Shown here one piece after another: positions 6,627-13,024 of a stretch of DNA of 24,150 bases (the stretch's first letter is position 1; the number at the start of each line of letters is the position of its first letter). The notes under the pieces were generated by a model. It was not told where the DNA came from. It made no database searches and saw nothing but the letters and a program-made list of their open reading frames with translations. A program made the translations under genes and the position numbers. Location of the stretch: contig JAEWLQ010000056.1 in assembly GCA_023457495.1 (NCBI GenBank), positions 1 through 24,150 of the forward strand. The letters are read 5' to 3'. Origin of the DNA: Pseudomonadota bacterium (GTDB taxonomy: Bacteria; Pseudomonadota; Gammaproteobacteria; Steroidobacterales; Steroidobacteraceae).

Positions 6627-9348
6627 AGGGATACCGTTCGCGCGCGTAGGCCAGGCAGACGATGCCGGCGAGACCCCATTGCGCGCTCGCGTTGGTGGAA
6701 ATTCCCGGGCCTTCATCGACGGGATTGAGCACCGCGGGTCCTTCGATGCGCTTCGCGGCGAAAGCCTGCCGCGGTGAATAACCCGCGCGACCTTCGGTGA
6801 ATTCCTTCCAGGCGCGCGCCGCGAGCGCGGGATTCCTGCCGCGATACGCCGCGTATGCCGTGAGCCGGGCATGGCCCTGTTGCAGGTTCGTGCCACGCAA
6901 TTCCTGTCCCAGCGCCGCCGCCTGTTGCTCCGGCGGTGCGTTGTAGAGCTCGCAGTACTGCAGCCACGCGCGCTCGAATTCCGGCACGGGCAGTAGTTCG
7001 ATGAGCTCGGCGCAGACTTCCGGCAGGCCGAAGGCCGCCGACAGGTGCGACACGCTCACCGCGTCGCTCTTCGCGATGTCGAACGCGCCGGTGGTGAGAT
7101 TCAGCCGTTCGCCGCCGGTGAAGAAGCCGCGCGGCTGCGCGCCGATCGACTTCATGCTCGCGCGCAGGCGCTCGCGCATTTTCGGATCGCGCGTGCGCTC
7201 CCATTCGGTGAGCCACGCGCTCGCGAGCGAGCCCCAGTCGGTGCCGAAGCCGAGATGGGCGAAGTCGCCGTTCGGGTCGGTATCGCGTTCCTCGGGATTG
7301 GCGAGCTTGCGGCCGGGTTGCACGGTGCGCAGCGTCCGCGCGGCTTCGTTCTGCTCGCGCATGAGATCGCCCACGCGCTCGTCGGCGGTGAGGTAGTAGT
7401 AATACCGCCTGTTCAGCGCGGTGCTGATGCGCAACTGCTTGGCGCTGCAGCCCCAATGCTGGACGTTGTGGCGTGAGCCGAGCGGCGCGAATCTGCCGAG
7501 GTGATGGACGTCGACCTCGCCCGTGTGGCGGGTCATCGCCTCGGCGAAGCGGAACGCGTCGGCGCGGCCGGTGCGCAGGAAATACATCCACAGCCACACG
7601 TCGGTCGCGAGCTCGGAGTTGTCCCAGGCGAAGCCGCCGATGTCGTAGCGCCACTCGTGGCGATCGAAATCGTACGTGTGCATGACGTCGCCGTAGTTCC
7701 AGAAGCCGTACCAGCCGCGCTGCTCCTGCTGGCCACGATAGAAGTCGAACATCCAGTCGAGCTGCTGTTCGAGCGCCGCGTGTTGCGGCGGGGTCCGCGA
7801 GGGCAACGACAGTGCCTGCGCGAAGACGCCCGATTCGACGATGGTCTGCGGTGTGGGCACGATGCGAGCCGGATGGCTCAACGCGTCGGCCAGGGCGGGC
7901 AGGTGATCGCGGGCCGGGGTTGCCGGCAGGATCCACAACATCAACTCGCTGGTGCGGGCCACGCCGAGTGGCGTGCCGAAGCCTGGCTCGTAGTCCTCGT
8001 AGGTGATCTCGAGTCCGCCCTGGTATTGCTTCTCGTACGTGTCCTGTCCGAGACCATCGTGATAGAAGCGCAGGTCCATGGGCTGCGAATCGGGCGCCCA
8101 CACCCACATCGTGACGCTCGCGGCGTCCGTGTGCGCGTTGCGGATGTCGAGTTGCGCGGGGTGGCTCTGCCAGAAATTGCGGATGCCGAACGCCACGCCG
8201 CCCGTGGGAGTGCCGAGGTAGCCGAGTCCGCTGGCACGAGTTCCGCGCCCGCTGTCGAGCCAGGCGTGGCCGTCGGTGGTGCGTTTGCGGATCGTGAAGG
8301 AGTCGGCGTTCGGCTGAAACAACGTCCAGTCGCCGAACTCCGGGATGTATCCCAGGAGCTTCGTGACCACCGGCGAGATCGACGGGACGGCGCTGCCTGC
8401 GACCTGGGCCTGTCGGGCGGCGGAACCGGGATCGCGCCGCAATCCGGTGAGGCCACGCACGGCCTCGCCGAACACGCCGTCGTTTTCGCCGACGAAGCGC
8501 ACGTGTCGGTCGTATGACTCCGCCTGCATCGGAACCGTGAAGCGCAGTCCCACGCCGCTGATGAAGTCGCGCGCCTCGTCGCCATCGAAGACGATGGTGT
8601 GCAGCACGCGGATCGCCTCGCTGCCGGCGTGGAAATAGAGCCGCACCGTGAAGGGGATCCAGTGGCGCGAACCACGCGCGTGTTTGCCCTCGATCCGGAC
8701 GACCGCGCGGATGGGCCCGCGTTGTTCGAGCGTGACTTTCTCGATCGCGCTTTCGAAGTTTTCCTGGGTCACCGGCGCATCCGCCGTGGGCGCGGCCCGG
8801 TCCTGGCGCAGCAGCACCAGGTGACCGTCGCGCAGGACCTCGCGACCTTCGCGGGATACCGCGGTGATGAAATTCGTCCCGCTCCGCGCAAGTCGACAGA
8901 CGAAATTGCCGGTGTCGATCTCGATGCCGGCCTCGACTTCCGTCGCCCGCAGCGCGGCGTCGGGTTTGACGGCGCCGCGCCGCGCAATGATTTCGAAGGG
9001 CCCGTCGCCGATGTCCGCCGTGGGCGCGAGCGTATGGGCGGTCCACTTGAGTGAGCCGTCGGGCCACCAGGCAAGCGGCCAGGACTGCAGCGTATGGGTT
9101 TCTCCGCCCTGAGCGCGGAGCAGAAAACTGCCGGCGTCACGTTGTTTGCCGCGCGGCCAGGAGGTGCCCCAGGTCGTCCCTTCGAACCGGGTCGGCGCGT
9201 GGCCATCGAGCCATCGCACCCAGTTTCCAGCCGCGGGGTTCGAGGCGGCATTCGAGGACGGGGGGCCAGCCGCCTTCAGCGGTGTCGCCGCTACGGGTGC
9301 GCTAGCGGCCGCCGCCAGGAAGGCGCGGCGCGAAATTCGATGCTCCAT
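6625..9348 (-). CDS. Tat-exported protein resembling exo-rhamnogalacturonan lyase (PcRGLX/YetA type)
   Basis: ATG at 9346-9348 is chosen because AGGGGGA lies just upstream on the minus strand and the next residues give a clean twin-arginine signal peptide (MEHRISRRAFLAAAA; the arginines are residues 7-8). A start 12 codons earlier would only add residues before it. The 907-aa protein has an N-terminal beta-rich part containing WPLAWWPDGSLKWTAHTL, a central beta-sandwich with YFHAGSEAIRVLHTIVFDGD, and a helical C-terminal half rich in Trp and Tyr (YGFWNYGDVMHTYDFDRHEW). That order of RIFT-barrel, beta-sandwich and alpha/alpha toroid matches the PcRGLX-like family (polysaccharide lyase family 26), in which the Penicillium enzyme removes disaccharides from rhamnogalacturonan. 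Assignment is from memory of the family; substrate is unproven. No sugar transporter or other pectin gene is next to it. Confidence 0.72.
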   Translation of the reverse strand: MEHRISRRAFLAAAASAPVAATPLKAAGPPSSNAASNPAAGNWVRWLDGHAPTRFEGTTWGTSWPRGKQRDAGSFLLRAQGGETHTLQSWPLAWWPDGSLKWTAHTLAPTADIGDGPFEIIARRGAVKPDAALRATEVEAGIEIDTGNFVCRLARSGTNFITAVSREGREVLRDGHLVLLRQDRAAPTADAPVTQENFESAIEKVTLEQRGPIRAVVRIEGKHARGSRHWIPFTVRLYFHAGSEAIRVLHTIVFDGDEARDFISGVGLRFTVPMQAESYDRHVRFVGENDGVFGEAVRGLTGLRRDPGSAARQAQVAGSAVPSISPVVTKLLGYIPEFGDWTLFQPNADSFTIRKRTTDGHAWLDSGRGTRASGLGYLGTPTGGVAFGIRNFWQSHPAQLDIRNAHTDAASVTMWVWAPDSQPMDLRFYHDGLGQDTYEKQYQGGLEITYEDYEPGFGTPLGVARTSELMLWILPATPARDHLPALADALSHPARIVPTPQTIVESGVFAQALSLPSRTPPQHAALEQQLDWMFDFYRGQQEQRGWYGFWNYGDVMHTYDFDRHEWRYDIGGFAWDNSELATDVWLWMYFLRTGRADAFRFAEAMTRHTGEVDVHHLGRFAPLGSRHNVQHWGCSAKQLRISTALNRRYYYYLTADERVGDLMREQNEAARTLRTVQPGRKLANPEERDTDPNGDFAHLGFGTDWGSLASAWLTEWERTRDPKMRERLRASMKSIGAQPRGFFTGGERLNLTTGAFDIAKSDAVSVSHLSAAFGLPEVCAELIELLPVPEFERAWLQYCELYNAPPEQQAAALGQELRGTNLQQGHARLTAYAAYRGRNPALAARAWKEFTEGRAGYSPRQAFAAKRIEGPAVLNPVDEGPGISTNASAQWGLAGIVCLAYARERYP

Positions 9349-9692
9349 TGATCCCCCTGAACCAGGCCGTGACCGAATATGCACGATGTTGATCGAAGCT
9401 GCAAAGAACTCCGGGCCGAGGGGAGGATGGTTCAGTCTCCGGCGGCGCGGGGTCTGCCGTGTCGCAGTCCCACAGGCCCACCGACCAAGGTCCCACGTCT
9501 ATCTACTCGGGGGCGGCGTAAGATGGTTGCGGGAGCCCAGGTCTTAAGTTTCGAAGCGCAGGGAAATCGTTCGGATTCGACATATTGTGTGGCCGACTCG
9601 ACGGTCCGGCAGGACCGCGAGCCGCATCACGTCCGCTCTGAACGTAATCTGTAACCTTGCGCGTCGAAGGGTTGCTTCGAGAAATCAGGGAA
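9349..9692. other. 344-bp divergent intergenic region
   Basis: This gap separates the lyase gene (minus) and the EAL gene (plus), so it should hold both promoters. No convincing -35/-10 pair was found. A perfect 6-bp inverted repeat, CGGTCC-GGCA-GGACCG, lies at 9602-9617, about 75 bp before the EAL start; it has no T-run and could be an operator or a weak attenuator. Several short open frames cross the region, but none has a ribosome site or a family-like protein. Confidence 0.4.
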
Positions 9693-10982
9693 ATGGACCG
9701 ACAGTCCACATTGGCCGCTGCATCGACTGATACGGGCCAGACGACCATCCGCGCGTCTGTGCTCAATGAGCAGGTCATTGAAGTCGCGCCGGGCTGGGTG
9801 GCCAGCCTCGAACAGGCGCTGCCGCACGCGCGTTACCGCGCGATCGCGCTGTACGACGCACGCGGCGAAGTGCTCCATTGCACGTCCACGGATTTCGGCA
9901 TCGAGTTCCGCCAGGCGCTGAACGACGCGCTCGACGCATTCGTCCTCGGTGCGGCGCGCGAATCGCGCTTCCTGCGCGGCGACGGAACGCGCACTGCCGT
10001 GATGCTGGCGCTGCGTGACCTCAACTCAGCGCTGCAGGGTGTTTGCCTGCTCGTGGTCGAGGACACCCCGCCGGAGGATCAGGATCCCGCGGCCCGGTTC
10101 CTCACACCGTCGGTCCAGACCATCCTCACCGACATCGCTTCCGAAATCGCTCAGACGCTGCATGCGATGCCGCGAGTCGCGCCGCCGAAGCCGCGGCCGC
10201 CGGTGCCGCTGCCGCTCGAAGCGGTCTATGCGCAGATCCGTGAGCAGGAAGTCGTGCTGCGCGTGCAGCAGCTCGTTCGCCTGCGCAAGGCGGAGGGAAT
10301 CCGCCGTTTCGAAGTGCTGTTGCGGCACATGATCGATGGCGTCGAACAGACCCCCGAGCGCGTGATGCAGACGGCGGCGAATCACGGACTCGCGTCGATG
10401 ATCGATCGCAAGGTCATCGGTGAGCTCATCGGCTGGCTGCACCGCAATCCGGAGGTGTGGAAGCGCGAGCCACCCACGTTCTCGGTGAACCTCTCCGATG
10501 CGGCCGTCATCGAGCCGCATTTCATCAGTTTCGTCGAGAGCTGCATCCACAAGGCCGGTTTGCCGCCGGGCCTCATCGGCGTGGAGTTCTCTGAGCGCGT
10601 GTGCCTGTCGAACCCCGACCAGGTCATGCCGGCGCTCGATGTGTTCGCGCGGTCCGGCGTGCCCGTCGCGATCGACGATTTCAACGTGGTCGGCGCCGGC
10701 ATGCCGATCCTCGAGCACTCCGCGGTGCGATTGCTGAAGCTCGACGCGGAACTCACCACGAACGCCCTGCAACACCGCCTGACGCAGGCGCGCGTGGTCG
10801 GGCTCGTGCAGACCGCGAAGGTTATGGGATTGCAGACCGTCGCCAAGCGCGTGATGGGCGGCGATCACAGCAACTGGCTGACGGCGCTCGGCGTGGATTT
10901 CGTGCAGAGCTTCGAGGCGTCCCCGCCCGTGTCGCTCGACAGCCTGCTGCCGAACGCCCCCGCGCAAGCTCCCCGACCCTAA
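9693..10982 (+). CDS. Degenerate EAL-domain (EVL-type) protein with GAF-like N terminus
   Basis: ATG at 9693 gives 429 aa; TTG at 9657 is possible but has no ribosome site, while CAGGGA lies very close before 9693. Residues about 30-160 look like a small sensory domain of GAF type (RYRAIALYDARGEVLHC, then LQGVCLLVVED). Residues about 190-420 form an EAL domain, the family that binds or hydrolyses cyclic di-GMP. The signature is FEVLL rather than EAL, with Glu207 kept. Asn266, Glu298, Asp328-Asp329, Lys349 and Gln405 are also in place. However, the AEGVE motif reads TVAKRVM, with Lys385 where a catalytic Glu belongs, and loop 6 (DDFNVVGAG) is altered. I infer a c-di-GMP binding protein with little or no hydrolysis, like FimX. 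No GGDEF domain, no membrane helix. It converges on a PilZ gene. Confidence 0.82.
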   Translation: MDRQSTLAAASTDTGQTTIRASVLNEQVIEVAPGWVASLEQALPHARYRAIALYDARGEVLHCTSTDFGIEFRQALNDALDAFVLGAARESRFLRGDGTRTAVMLALRDLNSALQGVCLLVVEDTPPEDQDPAARFLTPSVQTILTDIASEIAQTLHAMPRVAPPKPRPPVPLPLEAVYAQIREQEVVLRVQQLVRLRKAEGIRRFEVLLRHMIDGVEQTPERVMQTAANHGLASMIDRKVIGELIGWLHRNPEVWKREPPTFSVNLSDAAVIEPHFISFVESCIHKAGLPPGLIGVEFSERVCLSNPDQVMPALDVFARSGVPVAIDDFNVVGAGMPILEHSAVRLLKLDAELTTNALQHRLTQARVVGLVQTAKVMGLQTVAKRVMGGDHSNWLTALGVDFVQSFEASPPVSLDSLLPNAPAQAPRP

Positions 10983-11011
10983 CTACCAGGCGGAACGGTC
11001 TTCCCATGAAG

Positions 11012-11045
11012 AAGGGGCCGGGCCATCGGGCACGGCCCCTTCGAA
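11012..11045 (+). terminator. Hairpin terminator after the EAL gene
   Basis: A 9-bp stem (AAGGGGCCG, 11012-11020; CGGCCCCTT, 11033-11041) with a 12-base loop stands 30 bp after the EAL stop and runs into CGAATTT. The T-rich part is short, so termination may be partial. Confidence 0.6.
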
Positions 11046-11053
11046 TTTCACGG

Positions 11054-11074
11054 ACGCCGGCGCCTCGCCGGCGT
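11054..11074 (-). terminator. GC-rich hairpin, probable terminator of the PilZ gene
   Basis: ACGCCGGCG-CCT-CGCCGGCGT is a perfect 9-bp inverted repeat with a 3-base loop, located just beyond the PilZ stop on the minus strand. No T-run follows, so it may work as a transcript-end stabiliser or together with the opposing hairpin at 11012-11041. Confidence 0.45.
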
Positions 11075-11088
11075 GAGAAGTGCGCGCT

Positions 11089-11397
11089 TCAGCGCGCTGA
11101 GTAAGCATCCATCATGAGTCCGGTGCCGCCGCGCGAAACGTGCGCGACCACGGCCGTGCGTCGATGCAGCTTCGTGACGGCGCCGAGGTTGATCGCGAAC
11201 GCGAGCTCGACCTGCTGACCCTTGCGCAATCCGAGATTGGTCGTTTCGACGAACACGCCCGTCGCCGAAAGATTGATGGCCCGACACAGTTTTTTCCGGC
11301 CCGTCGGCGTCGTGATGTACACCGTCGTGCGCGCCCGGTGCCGCGTGTGCAACCTCCGCTCCACCGACTGAATCCCCGCTGTCGTCGTTTTGCTCAT
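11089..11397 (-). CDS. Single-domain PilZ protein, putative c-di-GMP receptor
   Basis: This 102-aa protein is a stand-alone PilZ domain. The c-di-GMP binding motif is intact: Arg15-x-x-x-Arg19 in ERRLHTRHR and Asn42-x-Ser44-x-x-Gly47 in NLSATGVF, so it should bind the messenger. This differs from the non-canonical PilZ protein of Pseudomonas and Xanthomonas pilus systems, which lacks these residues. AGGAG precedes the ATG with good spacing. The gene converges with the EAL gene and shares strand with the downstream pilus operon, but it is separated from that operon by the EEP gene. A role in pilus or envelope control is a guess. A second hairpin (GCGCGC-TTCA-GCGCGC, 11082-11097) overlaps its last codons. 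Confidence 0.88.
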   Translation of the reverse strand: MSKTTTAGIQSVERRLHTRHRARTTVYITTPTGRKKLCRAINLSATGVFVETTNLGLRKGQQVELAFAINLGAVTKLHRRTAVVAHVSRGGTGLMMDAYSAR

Positions 11398-11491
11398 CAG
11401 GCTCTCCTGACCGGATTATTGCCTTGTACCACGGGCGTTTTGACGGGAACTCAACTTAATGGGTTTCGCGGAAAAATTCACGTTTTGCGGT

Positions 11492-12475
11492 TTACGACGA
11501 ACCCCTGATCCCGTCTGCCACCCGAAGCCGGATGAATACCGGGCAGTGATCTGACAACTTTCGGCGCGCGGCGTCCCGGGGTCGGTAAAGCATGCGTCCG
11601 AATGAGTCGTCGACCATCCAGCGGGCCAGGTCGCGGCCGAGGATGATGTAGTCGATGTAGCCGCTAAAGGTCTGCGACGGCATGCAATTTTCGAACGGCC
11701 GCCCCTCAGCCGTATTGACGAGGTCCGCGCCAGGTGGATCGGCGTCGTCGATGTCCCGCCACAGCGAGCTTTCGGCCGGTTCGCGCCGCAGGTCGCGATT
11801 GAAATCTCCGAGAACCCCGAAGGGCATGTTTTCCGCGGCGCGCGCATCGATCCAGCGTTCGAGGGCCGGGACCTGGCGGCTCAGCTCCCCACAAGCGGGG
11901 CGGACGGCATCGAGCCGATCCCGCGCGCAGCCGGATTTCAGGTGTACCGACAGCAGCGCTATCTCGCGCGGAGTGCCAGGGAAAAGACGCACCTCGACAC
12001 CGCGCCGCACATCGTCGGCGAGCGAGAGATCGAGCAGTTCGGAGCCACAGCGGAAGGGCAGTCCGCGACGGATGGCGAAGCCATTGTTCTGCACCGCGAC
12101 GCGGCCCGAGAAACAGAAATCGTAGTCAGGGAATACCAGCTTCGCCGCTTCGATGCCGTCGACTTCCTGCAAAGCGATCACGTCCGCATCGAGCGACCGC
12201 GCGTATCGGCGCAGGGCGGTCACGTCTTCATGACTGCGGGCGCGCGAGTGCGCGACGTCGCAGGGCACGGAGCGCCGCGCACCGTCACGCGGTGCGTCGC
12301 GGGGCGTACAAGCGGGCGTGAGCGCCCGCAGGGTCTCGGGCGTCATGAACCATTCGAGGTTCCAGGTTGCGAGCTTTATTTCCCGTGCGAGGGTGCAGGG
12401 GCTCATCAGCGCGAGCGCGACCACGATCGTGAGGGCGCGTACCCCAGGGTCGAACGCGCGGAACCGGAAGGACAT
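11492..12475 (-). CDS. Exported endonuclease/exonuclease/phosphatase-fold protein
   Basis: The 327-aa protein (with ATG at 12473-12475) begins with a signal peptide (VRALTIVVALALMSPCTLA). It contains the ordered motifs of the DNase I-like metal-dependent family: TWNLEWF (Asn39), ALQEVDG (metal-binding Glu104), SVHLKSGC (His178), GDFNRD (Asp224, Asn226), IDYII, and SDHCPV (Asp309-His310). All catalytic positions are present, so it should be an active phosphodiesterase acting outside the cytoplasm. Target may be nucleic acid, phospholipid or another phosphoester. Several cysteines suggest disulfides. Start is uncertain: ATG at 12491-12493 gives six extra residues, TTG at 12512-12514 thirteen, and none has a clear ribosome site. 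The two ATGs lie in opposite arms of an inverted repeat. It follows the pilus operon terminator closely. Confidence 0.85.
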   Translation of the reverse strand: MSFRFRAFDPGVRALTIVVALALMSPCTLAREIKLATWNLEWFMTPETLRALTPACTPRDAPRDGARRSVPCDVAHSRARSHEDVTALRRYARSLDADVIALQEVDGIEAAKLVFPDYDFCFSGRVAVQNNGFAIRRGLPFRCGSELLDLSLADDVRRGVEVRLFPGTPREIALLSVHLKSGCARDRLDAVRPACGELSRQVPALERWIDARAAENMPFGVLGDFNRDLRREPAESSLWRDIDDADPPGADLVNTAEGRPFENCMPSQTFSGYIDYIILGRDLARWMVDDSFGRMLYRPRDAARRKLSDHCPVFIRLRVADGIRGSS

Positions 12476-12494
12476 GCGACCGGAGTGTCGCATG
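12473..12494. repeat. 8-bp perfect inverted repeat over the EEP start codons
   Basis: CATGCGAC (12473-12480), a 6-base spacer, and GTCGCATG (12487-12494) form a perfect dyad. On the minus strand each arm contains one of the two in-frame ATG candidates of the EEP gene. In RNA it would fold into a hairpin holding the start region; in DNA it could be a repressor site. Confidence 0.7.
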
Positions 12495-12512
12495 CGCGTG
12501 AAAGCAGTGAGC

Positions 12513-12539
12513 AAAAAAAAAGCGGCCCCGAAGGGCCGC
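12513..12539 (-). terminator. Rho-independent terminator of the minor pilin operon
   Basis: On the minus strand GCGGCCC-TTCG-GGGCCGC (stem arms 12533-12539 and 12522-12528) is followed by nine T (12521-12513). It lies 27 bp after the stop of the pilE-like gene and is the clearest intrinsic terminator in the window. Confidence 0.93.
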
Positions 12540-12565
12540 GTGTCATCGAGAAAGTGATCGTGTGC

Positions 12566-13024
12566 TCAACGCCAGCAGGCTTGCGCGCCCTGGGGTCCGG
12601 TCACACCGCGGGTGCCGCGTTCGTTGATGCTGAACGTCGCGCATTCCGAATCGTCCTGCTGACCGCCACCGGCGGCCGGAGTAGCCGTCGCGGAAAAACT
12701 CTGGCCATCGGCGGGAACGTCGACCTCAATCGTGTACTTCCCGGTTTCGGTGGTCGCCAACAGGCCGAGCCCGTCGGGGGACGCTCCTGTGAGGTCTGCG
12801 GTGAACGCGTTGTTCTGCATGTAGAACTTTTCCTGCGCGGTCTGCAATTGCAACAGCGCGATCTTCGCCTCTACCCGGTTCGACCGGATCAGATAACGCC
12901 GATACGACGGGACGGCGATGGTGGCGACGATGCTGAGAATCGCCACCACCACCATGAGCTCCATGAGCGTTACGCCGCGGCCATGGCGAAGTGAGACCTG
13001 GCGGGCATTCAATTGCTTCTTCAT
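12566..13024 (-). CDS. pilE: Type IV pilin-like protein (PilE-type minor pilin)
   Basis: ATG at 13022-13024 overlaps the pilY1 stop as ATGA and has GGGAG upstream within pilY1, so translation is coupled. The 152-aa prepilin has a short basic leader ending in Gly, then the class III cleavage motif GRG|VTLMELMVVVAIL with the conserved Glu at mature position 5; the first mature residue is Val instead of the usual Phe. The hydrophobic N-terminal helix (to about residue 43) leads into an alpha-beta head and a Cys pair near the C terminus (SECATF and QACW), as in pilin D-loops. PilD should process and N-methylate it. Sitting last in a fimT-pilV-pilW-pilX-pilY1 operon, it is probably a minor pilin of the tip complex rather than the major subunit. 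Confidence 0.88.
   Translation of the reverse strand: MKKQLNARQVSLRHGRGVTLMELMVVVAILSIVATIAVPSYRRYLIRSNRVEAKIALLQLQTAQEKFYMQNNAFTADLTGASPDGLGLLATTETGKYTIEVDVPADGQSFSATATPAAGGGQQDDSECATFSINERGTRGVTGPQGAQACWR

Noticed and set aside
5745..6896. 383-codon minus-strand frame overlapping the RND pump end and the terminator
   Set aside because: Crosses a strong terminator and two real genes, and its sequence is a repetitive His/Asp/Arg shadow.
6713..9067. 784-codon minus-strand frame inside the lyase gene
   Set aside because: Extremely Arg-rich out-of-frame reading of the same strand; the lyase frame has a Tat signal and family motifs.
9379..9654. Short plus-strand frames between the lyase and EAL genes
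   Set aside because: No ribosome site, no recognisable protein, and the region is needed for two divergent promoters.
11942..12994. 350-codon plus-strand frame opposite the EEP and pilE-like genes
   Set aside because: It passes through the pilus operon terminator and two real genes; no motif is present.
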